From Deltaproteobacteria bacterium (GTDB lineage Bacteria; Desulfobacterota; Desulfomonilia; UBA1062), in contig JAGVNP010000113.1 in NCBI GenBank assembly GCA_020053185.1, positions 1-5,604 on the forward strand: a stretch of 5,604 nucleotides of DNA, given 5' to 3'. The notes under the pieces are model-generated. The model was not told where the DNA came from. It made no database searches and was given only the letters and a program-made list of their open reading frames with translations. Shown here piece after piece: positions 1 through 5,604 of this stretch. Position numbers and translations under genes: made by a program. Each line of letters begins with the position of its first letter. Position 1 is the stretch's first letter.

Positions 1-990
1 ATGGGTGGTCACATAGGCAGTTAAAGGAAATCCGCAATCAAGGTACACCTTGTGAAAAAAACCTGTAGGAATAATTCTTGTAATCTCTCCGACAAAGGCG
101 TTTCTGGCGCTCGTTGCTTGGGGATTACGTGAAAGAATAACATTTTCCGGACGAATGCATAGCAGCACTGCCTGGCCTGGCACAGCATCTCCAGCCACCT
201 CGATCTCTTTGCCTGAAACCGCCACAAGGAACGTTCCGGCATTTTTCATGATTACCTTCCCGCTCAAGATCGTTTCTGTGCCCACAAATGAAGCAACAAA
301 CTCATCTGCAGGACAGTTCATTACCTCTGCAGGAAGACCCATTTGAATGATCTTCCCTTCGTTCATCACTGCGATCTGATCAGCCAGCCTCAGTGCTTCT
401 ATCTGATCGTGAGTTGCCATCACGGTGGTTGTATGCGTCTCATGGAGAATATCTTCCAGGTCTTTAATTAGGGATTCCCGTGTCGGAGGATCAAGGGATG
501 AAAAAGGCTCATCAAGAAAGATGATATCTGGCTTTATAGCAAAAGAGCGTGCAAGGGATGTTCTTTGCGCCTCTCCTCCGGATAGTTTTCGTGCCGAGCG
601 CTTAGCTAGATGGCTGATTCCAAATATTTCCAAAGAGTTATGAACCGCCTTTCTGATATCTGTCCTGCTCATCCCGCGCATCTTAAGGCCTGATGCAACA
701 TTATCAAAAACTGTTGAATCAAAAAGAAGCGGGTCCTGAAAAACCATGGCGATCTTTCTGCGATAGTTAAAAACAGTATGCCTTGATTCTATCTTCTGTT
801 GCTTAAATATCAATTGGCCTTTTGATTGCTTTAATAAACACGCTAATGTCAAAAGAAGTGTTGACTTTCCTGCACCATTTGGACCGATAAGGCAAAGTAC
901 CTTTCCTTCTTGAATCTGAAGAAAAGGAACATCAAGAACCCCAACCCCTCCACGTTCAACTTTCAGATCCTTTACCTCTAATATGGACAT
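1..990 (-). CDS. tupC: Tungstate ABC transporter ATP-binding protein (partial, C-terminus beyond left edge)
   Basis: This is the ATPase subunit that powers oxyanion import through the neighbouring permease on the cytoplasmic side of the inner membrane. The window holds 330 codons from the ATG at 990 with no stop. All ABC landmarks are visible: Walker A GPNGAGKST (residues 36-44), Q-loop Q85 in VFQDP, signature LSGGE (136-140), Walker B ending FLDEP (158-162, catalytic E161), D-loop SSLD (164-167) and switch histidine H194. From about residue 235 the sequence looks like a TOBE domain, including a CIRPENV stretch of the kind seen in ModC, WtpC and TupC; this domain usually binds oxyanion or regulates the ATPase. 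The start overlaps the permease stop by one base (TAATG), implying translational coupling, and no strong ribosome binding site is seen. Family members are often about 340-360 residues, so little is probably missing. Tungstate specificity is inferred from the binding protein; molybdate remains possible. Confidence 0.93.
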   Translation of the reverse strand, partial: MSILEVKDLKVERGGVGVLDVPFLQIQEGKVLCLIGPNGAGKSTLLLTLACLLKQSKGQLIFKQQKIESRHTVFNYRRKIAMVFQDPLLFDSTVFDNVASGLKMRGMSRTDIRKAVHNSLEIFGISHLAKRSARKLSGGEAQRTSLARSFAIKPDIIFLDEPFSSLDPPTRESLIKDLEDILHETHTTTVMATHDQIEALRLADQIAVMNEGKIIQMGLPAEVMNCPADEFVASFVGTETILSGKVIMKNAGTFLVAVSGKEIEVAGDAVPGQAVLLCIRPENVILSRNPQATSARNAFVGEITRIIPTGFFHKVYLDCGFPLTAYVTTH

Positions 991-1688
991 TATCTCGGCC
1001 GTTCTCTCTGCTGTATTTGTGTAAGTGTAGCATTAATCAGGAATGCCAGTAGCAGCAGGATAACACCCAATGCAATGGCAATATCAAAATTTCCTTTGCC
1101 TGTTTCCATAACTGTTGCTGTAGTAAGCACCCGTGTGTAACCTTTGATATTACCACCAACCATTATGGATGCACCGACCTCTGATATAACACCGCCAAAG
1201 CCTGCCATAACTGCGGCAAGAAGAGGCAACCTTGCCTCCTTGGCAAGTACCCATACCATTTGCAATCGCGTGGCGCCAAGAGCCCGTATTTGCAGCCTGA
1301 GGCTTTTAGGAAGATGCTGGATAGCTGCCAGCGTAATACCTGTTACAATAGGAGTTGCAATAATTGCCTGAGCAAGAATCATGGCCATTGGAGTATAAAG
1401 AATCTGCAGAAAACCCAGGGGACCATTTCTCCAGAGGAAAATGGTAACAAATAGGCCCACCACAACAGGAGGTAACCCCATGCCTGTATTGATCAGGCTG
1501 ACCACAAACCTCTTGCCGTAAAATTCCGAAAGGGCAACACTTGTTCCAAAGGACATACCAATAAAAACGCTAATCAACGTGGCTATCCCTGATATTTTAA
1601 GGGACAGCCACGTAATTCCAATTACTTCTCTGTCAAAAGAAAAGAGGAGAACTATTGCCTTATAGATCCCCTCAAAAATAATATCCAT
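990..1688 (-). CDS. tupB: Tungstate ABC transporter permease
   Basis: This is the inner-membrane channel subunit of the importer, 232 residues, which fits the TupB size. Hydrophobic stretches suitable as membrane helices lie at about 30-52, 62-85, 98-122, 155-170 and 203-223. The cytoplasmic coupling (EAA) loop that contacts the ATPase is visible around 134-156, with the IRALGATR core and downstream RLPLL. The following GGVISEVGASIMVGGN segment (165-180) is typical of tungstate/molybdate/sulfate-type permeases. The ATG at 1688 follows the tupA TAA directly, with zero spacing, and a modest GGGA lies 6 bases upstream inside tupA, so coupled translation is likely. The stop overlaps the tupC start. 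Members of this family are also annotated as sulfate or molybdate permeases; the tungstate assignment rests on the TupA-type neighbour. Confidence 0.93.
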   Translation of the reverse strand: MDIIFEGIYKAIVLLFSFDREVIGITWLSLKISGIATLISVFIGMSFGTSVALSEFYGKRFVVSLINTGMGLPPVVVGLFVTIFLWRNGPLGFLQILYTPMAMILAQAIIATPIVTGITLAAIQHLPKSLRLQIRALGATRLQMVWVLAKEARLPLLAAVMAGFGGVISEVGASIMVGGNIKGYTRVLTTATVMETGKGNFDIAIALGVILLLLAFLINATLTQIQQRERPR

Positions 1689-2552
1689 TTACAGTCCCAG
1701 ATCCTTATCCTTTTTCTTTGCATCAGGGAAGAATAGCGGAGAACCGTATTTATCCACCCCAAAGGTCTTTATAATCTTTTGCGTGTCTTTTGAAACCATA
1801 AAATCGGCAAATGCCTTGGCACCTTCAGCATTCACCTTGGGCCATTTTTCAGGATTGACCTGAATTACGTGATAGATATTGAGTAATACAGGATCACCTT
1901 CAACCAAAATCGGGAGTCCAAGATTCTTCTGAAGTGCAAGGTAGGTTCCTCTGTCTGTTAATGTATATGCCTTTTTTTCTGCTGACACAGAAAGCGTCTG
2001 TCCCATACCAAGTCCTGTCTGCTGATACCATTTCTGTCCTTCAGGATTGAGCTTTGCGGCTTTCCAAACAGCCTTTTCCTTGGAATGCGTTCCTGAATTA
2101 TCACCTCTCGACATAAACAAGCTGCCTGACTGAGCGATCGTTTTAAATGCTCCAGATGCCGACTTTTCACCTTTGATCTTTGCAGGATCATCAGCAGGCC
2201 CGATTATAACAAAATCATTATGCATAACCAGCCTGCGATTAATTCCATAACCCTCATCTACAAATTTTTTCTCAGCATCAGGAGAATGCACGAGGAGTAC
2301 ATCAGCCTCGCCCTTTTGTCCCATTGTCATGGCCTGCCCGGAACCTACAGCAATGGTCTTTACAAAATACCCTGTCTTTTTTTCAAATATTGGAATCAAT
2401 GTATCAAGAAGCCCAGTATCCTGTGTGCTCGTTGTAGTTGCCAGAATAATATTTTTCTGTACATCTGCTGCCATTCCTGATGGCACACCCATAAAGAGTA
2501 CAAGGGCAGCAACTACTCCCAATATACCTATAAACCTTCTCAGTCTTTCCAT
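1689..2552 (-). CDS. tupA: Tungstate-binding periplasmic protein
   Basis: This is the extracytoplasmic solute-binding protein that captures tungstate and delivers it to TupB. It has 287 residues, including a Sec signal peptide: a basic start (MERLRRF), a hydrophobic core at about 8-23 and a likely cleavage near residues 28-29 (GMAA/D). There is no lipobox cysteine, so a free periplasmic protein is expected. Family hallmarks are the oxyanion-site motif TTTSTQDTG (39-47), GSGQAM (70-75), SRGDNSGTHSKE (148-159), YTLTDRGTY (196-204) and a C-terminal YGSPLFFPDA, all characteristic of TupA rather than ModA. The ATG at 2552 is chosen because AAAGGGG sits 6 bases upstream; another ATG five bases earlier is out of frame. 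It is the first gene of the tupABC unit and has a good promoter upstream. A role in supplying W to aldehyde or formate oxidoreductases is inference, since no such enzyme is in the window. Confidence 0.95.
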   Translation of the reverse strand: MERLRRFIGILGVVAALVLFMGVPSGMAADVQKNIILATTTSTQDTGLLDTLIPIFEKKTGYFVKTIAVGSGQAMTMGQKGEADVLLVHSPDAEKKFVDEGYGINRRLVMHNDFVIIGPADDPAKIKGEKSASGAFKTIAQSGSLFMSRGDNSGTHSKEKAVWKAAKLNPEGQKWYQQTGLGMGQTLSVSAEKKAYTLTDRGTYLALQKNLGLPILVEGDPVLLNIYHVIQVNPEKWPKVNAEGAKAFADFMVSKDTQKIIKTFGVDKYGSPLFFPDAKKKDKDLGL

Positions 2553-2558
2553 ACCATA

Positions 2559-2565
2559 CCCCTTT
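2559..2565 (-). promoter_or_regulatory. Ribosome binding site of tupA
   Basis: AAAGGGG on the minus strand ends 6 bases before the ATG at 2552. A competing ATG at 2557-2555 begins only one base after the motif and is out of frame, so this spacing decides the start codon in favour of 2552. Confidence 0.75.
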
Positions 2566-2600
2566 CGTTCTCTTATTAAATACTAAATCATGAAGTTATA

Positions 2601-2630
2601 TTTATATGCACAAGCGAGCATAATTGTCAA
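2601..2630 (-). promoter_or_regulatory. Sigma-70-type promoter of tupABC
   Basis: On the minus strand a perfect TTGACA (-35, 2630-2625) is followed after 18 bases by TATAAA (-10, 2606-2601); an alternative reading is ATATAA with a 17-base spacer. It lies about 50 bases upstream of the tupA start, giving a short leader. It is the best promoter match seen in this intergenic region and points at the operon. The prediction is by eye against the sigma-70 consensus. Confidence 0.65.
2605..2622. promoter_or_regulatory. Candidate operator: TATGC-N8-GCATA inverted repeat
   Basis: A perfect 5-base inverted repeat, TATGC and GCATA separated by 8 bases, fills most of the spacer between the tupA -35 and -10 elements. 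A repressor bound here would block the promoter. Tungstate importers are often controlled by metal-oxyanion sensors of the ModE/TunR kind, but the half-sites are too short to match to a known operator, and chance palindromes of this size are common in AT-rich DNA. The function is inferred. Confidence 0.3.
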
Positions 2631-2660
2631 ACATATTTGCCTTGTTTGGGAAAAAAGCTA

Positions 2661-2688
2661 TTGCAATAAATGAACAGCGTAGTATAAA
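2661..2688 (+). promoter_or_regulatory. Candidate promoter of typA
   Basis: TTGCAA (2661-2666) and TATAAA (2683-2688) are separated by 16 bases and lie about 32 bases upstream of the typA start. The -35 matches the consensus at four of six positions and the -10 at five of six. The position is sensible for a short 5' leader. It does not overlap the tupA promoter, so the two divergent promoters sit back to back. Confidence 0.5.
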
Positions 2689-2706
2689 GCCTCACCTACG
2701 TTTCAC

Positions 2707-2712
2707 AAGGAG
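2707..2712 (+). promoter_or_regulatory. Ribosome binding site deciding the TTG start of typA
   Basis: AAGGAG lies 8 bases before TTG at 2721. No ATG or GTG occurs in frame near this point; the first in-frame ATG is internal (codon 30) and would remove the G1 loop. This supports the rare TTG start. Confidence 0.85.
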
Positions 2713-2720
2713 AAACCATA

Positions 2721-4562
2721 TTGAAGAATACAACACAAAACGTGCGCTTAAGAAACATCGCTATCATTGCCCATGTTGATCATGGCAAAACCACGCTCGT
2801 TGATGCCATGTTCAAGCAGACAGGGCTTTTCAGAGAAGGTCAGGTTGTTGATGATCGGCTTATGGATACCATGGACCTGGAGCGAGAACGTGGTATTACG
2901 ATTGCTGCAAAAAACTGTTCTGTTTTATGGAAAGACACAAAGATAAATATCATTGATACGCCTGGTCACGCAGATTTTGGCGGCGAGGTAGAGCGCGCGC
3001 TTTCCATGGCTGACGGTGCGATCCTTTTAGTGGATGCATCAGAAGGACCTCTGCCCCAAACCAGATTTGTATTGAAAAAAACCCTGGAGGCCGGGCTCAA
3101 AGTGATCGTGGTGATCAACAAGATCGACCGCAAGGATGCCAGAACGAATGAAGTCCTCAATGAGATCTATGATCTCTTTATAGACCTCGATGCAACAGAG
3201 GATCAGTTGGATTTTCCTTACCTATTTGCTATTGGCCGAGAAGGGATTGCGCAAAAAACCATCGAGGAAAAAGGTGAAGACCTGCATGTTCTCTTTGACA
3301 CCATTATAAAAGAGATTCCCGGCCCTTTATATGATCCGGCACAACCCTTTCAGATGCTGGTTGCTGATCTGGGATACTCAGACTATCTCGGCAGGCTTGC
3401 TATCGGCAGGGTCTTTAACGGAACTGTAAAATATAACGACAGTCTCATTTGTATTAACGAGAATGGAGAATCTTTACCCCTTAAGGTGACAAAGCTGCAA
3501 TCATACACAGGTATAACGCTTTCCGATGTTGATTCTGTAGGGCCTGGCGACATCGTTGTTCTCTCTGGCGTAGAAGATGTCATGATCGGCGATACGATTT
3601 GCACAAGAGAATGTCCAAAGGCATTGAAAAGGATCTCGGTTGATGAACCGACGGTTGCTATGAAATTCACAATCAACACTTCTCCGCTTGCAGGCCTTGA
3701 GGGAAAAAACGTACAGTCCAGAAAGATCAGGGAGCGCCTTTACAAAGAAACACTGCTCAATGTTGCCATTACTTTCCAGGATTCCCCTGACAACGACTGT
3801 TTTATAGTCAATGGCAGGGGCGAATTTCAGATGGCCATACTGATTGAAACCATGAGACGCGAAGGTTTCGAGATGTGCGTAGGCAGGCCAGAGGTTATTT
3901 TTAAATATAAAGATGGCAAGCCTTTGGAACCTATTGAGCATCTCTTCATTGACTGCAATGAAAATTTTCTTGGGATTGTGACCGAAAAAGTTTCTGTCCG
4001 CAAAGGCAAGATGCTTAATCTCGTCAATCACGGAACCGGAAGGGTTAGAGTAGAGTTCAGCATCCCGTCAAGGGGACTGATCGGCTATCGCGACGAGTTT
4101 CTCACTGATACCAAAGGATCAGGAATCATGAATTCCTACCTTATGGGTTATGAAGAATTCAGGGGTGAGTTTCCGACCAGATTTACCGGTTCCCTTGTTT
4201 CAGACAGATCAGGAAATGCCGTTGCATATGCACTATTTAACCTTGAGCCAAGAGGACAGCTATTTGTTGTGCCGGGAGATCCTGTTTATGAAGGCATGAT
4301 AGTAGGCGAACATAACAGGGAGAACGATATTGACGTGAATCCTACAAAGCTCAAAAAACTTTCCAACATGCGTGCCGCTGCTAAAGATGACAACATCATG
4401 CTCTCTCCCATAACGCCCATAACCCTGGAAAAGGCCCTTCACTTTATCAGGGATGACGAGATGGTAGAGGTAACCCCAAAATCTATCCGCATGAGAAAGA
4501 CTGTGCTCCCCGGCCAGAAGAGGCACAGCCTGAGCATGACAAAGAAAAAGGGGCTTAGCTAA
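2721..4562 (+). CDS. typA: Translational GTPase TypA/BipA
   Basis: TypA/BipA is a ribosome-binding GTPase of the EF-G/LepA class, linked to ribosome assembly and to stress and low-temperature growth. The protein has 613 residues, the normal length. GTPase motifs are G1 AHVDHGKT (17-24), G2 RGIT (57-60), G3 DTPGH (79-83) and G4 NKID (133-136). The G5 position, usually an SA pair in this family, reads AIGREG instead, although flanking residues align well. A beta-barrel domain II follows at about 210-305, then EF-G-like domains III and V to about 480, and the BipA-specific C-terminal domain with the conserved ENDIDVNP stretch and a basic tail (VTPKSIRMRK onward). Translation starts at TTG with AAGGAG 8 bases upstream. 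The gene is divergent from tupABC and convergent with the response regulator, whose stop codon overlaps its own by 4 bases. No intrinsic terminator is seen after the stop. Confidence 0.97.
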   Translation: MKNTTQNVRLRNIAIIAHVDHGKTTLVDAMFKQTGLFREGQVVDDRLMDTMDLERERGITIAAKNCSVLWKDTKINIIDTPGHADFGGEVERALSMADGAILLVDASEGPLPQTRFVLKKTLEAGLKVIVVINKIDRKDARTNEVLNEIYDLFIDLDATEDQLDFPYLFAIGREGIAQKTIEEKGEDLHVLFDTIIKEIPGPLYDPAQPFQMLVADLGYSDYLGRLAIGRVFNGTVKYNDSLICINENGESLPLKVTKLQSYTGITLSDVDSVGPGDIVVLSGVEDVMIGDTICTRECPKALKRISVDEPTVAMKFTINTSPLAGLEGKNVQSRKIRERLYKETLLNVAITFQDSPDNDCFIVNGRGEFQMAILIETMRREGFEMCVGRPEVIFKYKDGKPLEPIEHLFIDCNENFLGIVTEKVSVRKGKMLNLVNHGTGRVRVEFSIPSRGLIGYRDEFLTDTKGSGIMNSYLMGYEEFRGEFPTRFTGSLVSDRSGNAVAYALFNLEPRGQLFVVPGDPVYEGMIVGEHNRENDIDVNPTKLKKLSNMRAAAKDDNIMLSPITPITLEKALHFIRDDEMVEVTPKSIRMRKTVLPGQKRHSLSMTKKKGLS

Positions 4563-5011
4563 ACTGCGTGCGGTGGTAGTTTTACAATAGAAACCCAGAA
4601 ACCCTCGATACTCATTACCACATCAATAAATCTATCCAGATTCACCGGCTTGGTAATGTAGCAGTTTGCATGAAGGCTGTAGGCCTTTATTATATCTTCA
4701 TCAGCCTTTGAACTGGTAAGAACTACAACCGGAATTGTCTTTAACTTTGGGTCGTCCTTAATCTCAGCAAGCACTTCCCGTCCGTCTTTTCTGGGAAGAT
4801 TGAGATCAAGAATAACAAGATCTGGACGTGGCATTTCGGTATAATGTTCTTCTTTGCGGAGAAATTTAATTGCCTCCACCCCGTCTCCAACCACGAACAG
4901 GTTATTAGCCATCTTTACTTCCTTAAGCGCCTCTTCTGTAAGTCTCACATCCCCAGGGTTGTCCTCAACAAGCAAAATATCTATCGGTTGCAAACCAAGC
5001 CCTTCCCGCAT
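4559..5011 (-). CDS. Single-domain response regulator (CheY-like, Rcp1 type)
   Basis: This is a stand-alone phosphoreceiver, 150 residues, with no output domain, so it probably acts by protein contact or phosphotransfer in a two-component pathway. The acidic pocket E16-D17 in LLVEDNPGD, phosphoacceptor D69 in LDLNLP, T99 in VVLTSS and K121 in ITKP are all present, so phosphorylation should be possible. The NPGDVRLTEEAL stretch after the first strand and the C-terminal FWVSIVKLPP resemble the Rcp1 subfamily, whose members often partner phytochrome-like or hybrid histidine kinases. The start is set at 5011 because AAGGAG lies 5 bases upstream. An in-frame ATG at 5071 would add 20 polar residues but has only a weak ribosome binding site. 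No kinase is in view. The stop codon overlaps that of typA on the opposite strand. The target is unknown. Confidence 0.93.
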   Translation of the reverse strand: MREGLGLQPIDILLVEDNPGDVRLTEEALKEVKMANNLFVVGDGVEAIKFLRKEEHYTEMPRPDLVILDLNLPRKDGREVLAEIKDDPKLKTIPVVVLTSSKADEDIIKAYSLHANCYITKPVNLDRFIDVVMSIEGFWVSIVKLPPHAV

Positions 5012-5016
5012 AAAAT

Positions 5017-5022
5017 CTCCTT
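5017..5022 (-). promoter_or_regulatory. Ribosome binding site of the response regulator
   Basis: AAGGAG on the minus strand sits 5 bases before ATG at 5011. It favours this start over the in-frame ATG at 5071 and gives a protein that begins just before the first beta strand of the receiver domain, as usual for the family. Confidence 0.75.
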
Positions 5023-5108
5023 CCCCTTCTTTGTTGTTTTGATTGAACTCATTTTTTATTACGTATTTCATAGGATCTCACTATTTACCAAACAAACATC
5101 TTATATCG

Positions 5109-5207
5109 TCAATACCCTTCTATGTATTCTGCAGCATCAGACATAGACATCTCCTTGCCTTCTGCTCCAGGGACTGTAATACCGACAAATTTTAATATCT
5201 TCCTCAT
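5109..5207 (-). CDS. Hypothetical small ORF, 32 codons, possibly frameshifted
   Basis: The ATG at 5207 opens a 32-residue ORF beginning MRKILKFVGITVPGAEGKE and ending AAEYIEGY. I do not recognise it. It lies between the upstream terminator and the response regulator, on the same strand, so it could be the first gene of that unit. Its ribosome binding site is poor: a GGGG run 10 bases upstream. If one G of the GGG run just before the stop (5115-5117) were absent, the frame would continue as IEGIDDIRCLFGK to a TAG at 5083-5081, a 41-residue product ending 9 bases before the alternative response-regulator ATG. That extension looks at least as protein-like as the short version, so a sequencing indel, a decayed gene or chance are all open. 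An internal AAGGAG at about codons 18-19 encodes Lys-Glu and is probably incidental. Confidence 0.35.
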   Translation of the reverse strand: MRKILKFVGITVPGAEGKEMSMSDAAEYIEGY

Positions 5208-5264
5208 CTTCTATTTACCCCATACCTCGTCATCTATTGCAGCCCAATACAAAATTTCCAGAAC

Positions 5265-5309
5265 AAAAAAATTTGCCCTATGTCAACCACTCGAGGTAGC
5301 ACAGGCAAA
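5265..5309 (-). terminator. Rho-independent terminator
   Basis: On the minus strand the arm TTTGCCTGTG (5309-5300) pairs with CATAGGGCAAA (5282-5272), with one bulged G and one G-T pair. An internal ACC/GGT helix caps it, and seven T residues (5271-5265) follow immediately. It starts two bases after the TAG at 5314-5312. The complement lacks a T tract on the other side, so it acts in one direction. It ends the upstream unit and separates it from the response-regulator unit. Confidence 0.8.
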
Positions 5310-5311
5310 AG

Positions 5312-5461
5312 CTAGTGCTTGTCATGCTTAGCCTCATCCGGCTTTTCTGCAGTCACTTCATCCTGTGTTTCGCCAGATTTGTCTACCATACTCATATTCT
5401 TAAAATTGTTCAATTGTTCTTTTGTAAGCAGATTGATTTTCTTATTTTCCTCCGTTTTCAA
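5312..5461 (-). CDS. Hypothetical small charged protein, or 3' part of a frameshifted gene
   Basis: This 49-residue ORF has a possible TTG start at 5461 with AAAGG 6 bases upstream; a GTG one codon earlier is an alternative. It begins MKTEENKKINLLTKEQLNNF and ends in a hydrophilic tail rich in Glu, Asp, Lys and His (PDEAKHDKH). There is no signal peptide or membrane segment, and I recognise no family. Two facts support it as real coding sequence: the reading frame is clean, and its stop lies two bases before a strong terminator, where the last gene of a transcript should end. It overlaps the preceding gene by 20 bases in another frame. Loss of one A from the AAAA run at 5445-5448 would join the two into a single protein, so it may be the C-terminus of that gene, not an independent one. 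Confidence 0.45.
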   Translation of the reverse strand: MKTEENKKINLLTKEQLNNFKNMSMVDKSGETQDEVTAEKPDEAKHDKH

Positions 5462-5591
5462 CACGCGCCTTTACTGCGTTTAAAAAATCAGGTGTCATAA
5501 CTTTTGCACCAAAATTTTCTATTGAGGAAGGAACAGGAAGTTTTGTCTCCATCTTTGAAGAATATTCCCATATTGTTTTGTCGCCGTAAGG
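5442..5591 (-). CDS. C-terminal fragment of an unrecognised protein
   Basis: An open frame enters from the right edge and gives 49 residues, starting PYGDKTIWEYSSKMETKL and ending VKARVENGGK before TAA at 5444-5442. The composition, with Trp, Tyr, Pro and amphipathic stretches, looks like genuine protein. I cannot assign a family or function. The N-terminus is missing because the sequence ends in adapter at 5593, so frame continuation through the last 12 bases is meaningless. A strong GGAGG near the stop (5453-5449) has no ATG, GTG or TTG at a suitable distance after it. The gene may end here or continue, after a one-base shift, into the ORF that ends at 5312 next to the terminator. Confidence 0.5.
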   Translation of the reverse strand, partial: PYGDKTIWEYSSKMETKLPVPSSIENFGAKVMTPDFLNAVKARVENGGK

Positions 5592-5592
5592 T

Positions 5593-5604
5593 AGATCGGA
5601 AGAG
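5593..5604 (+). other. Illumina adapter remnant at contig end
   Basis: The last 12 bases, AGATCGGAAGAG, are identical to the start of the common Illumina TruSeq-type adapter read into from an insert end. They sit exactly at the window edge, as expected for untrimmed adapter in a draft assembly. They should be treated as non-genomic. Confidence 0.9.

Noticed and set aside
21..242. 73-codon minus-strand open frame
   Set aside because: It is in a different frame inside the tupC C-terminal region, which has an uninterrupted 330-codon frame with clear ABC motifs.
2553..2720. Molybdenum/tungsten cofactor riboswitch in the tupA leader
   Set aside because: The leader from the predicted promoter to the start is only about 40-50 bases, too short for that structured RNA, and no supporting helices are seen.
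3501..4031. 176-codon open frame antisense to typA
   Set aside because: It lies wholly within the certain typA gene, has no ribosome binding site I can see and no recognisable domain; it is a shadow frame.
4515..4560. Hairpin CTGTGC/GCACAG near the end of typA as a possible terminator
   Set aside because: It lies inside the typA coding sequence, has a bulge and a long loop, and neither strand has a proper T tract after it.
5281..5286. Perfect TTGACA on the minus strand, and a GG-N10-GC sigma-54-like pattern overlapping it (5288-5275)
   Set aside because: It falls inside the terminator stem, has no acceptable -10 at 16-18 bases, and the -24/-12 match is limited to the minimal dinucleotides.
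5315..5500. 61-codon hydrophobic plus-strand frame at the right end
   Set aside because: It is antisense to AT-rich sequence encoding hydrophilic protein, which gives hydrophobic shadows; no ribosome binding site is seen, and the minus-strand terminator supports transcription the other way.

Overview
The window looks like the end of a draft contig from an anaerobic, Gram-negative-type bacterium, with moderate base composition and dense, mostly bacterial-standard gene packing. The evidence is indirect: a complete-looking tungstate uptake operon whose binding protein has a classical Sec signal peptide, a bacterial TypA/BipA GTPase, and a CheY-like regulator of the Rcp1 type. Tungstate importers are common in anaerobes that use tungsten aldehyde or formate enzymes. 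A Desulfobacterota or related lineage is a reasonable guess, but the sequence does not prove it. The last 12 bases match the start of the standard Illumina adapter, so the right edge is a sequencing artefact and the extreme right of the window should be read with caution.

Left half (1-2552, minus strand): a tight operon transcribed right to left, tupA (periplasmic tungstate-binding protein), tupB (permease) and tupC (ATPase with the start of a TOBE domain). TupA's stop abuts the TupB start with no gap, and TupB's stop overlaps the TupC start as TAATG. TupC runs off the left edge. Together they form one ABC importer for tungstate or a closely related oxyanion.

Middle (2553-2720): a 168-base divergent control region. 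It holds a good sigma-70-like promoter for tupA, with an inverted repeat in its spacer that could be an operator, and a separate promoter, strong ribosome binding site and TTG start for typA. TypA (2721-4562, plus strand) is full length and is a ribosome-associated translational GTPase of the EF-G/LepA class.

Right part (4559-5604, minus strand): a single-domain response regulator converges on typA, and the two stop codons overlap by four bases. Upstream of it lie a 32-codon small ORF that may be frameshifted, a clear rho-independent terminator, a 49-codon charged small ORF ending just before that terminator, and the C-terminal end of an unrecognised protein that overlaps the 49-codon ORF. 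Those two may be one gene broken by a one-base shift. The terminator separates this upstream unit from the response-regulator unit.

No rRNA, tRNA, CRISPR array, insertion sequence or phage gene is visible, and I see no convincing novel multi-gene system. The most worthwhile loose ends are the two small ORFs at the right end, the candidate tup operator, and the unusual G5 motif of TypA.
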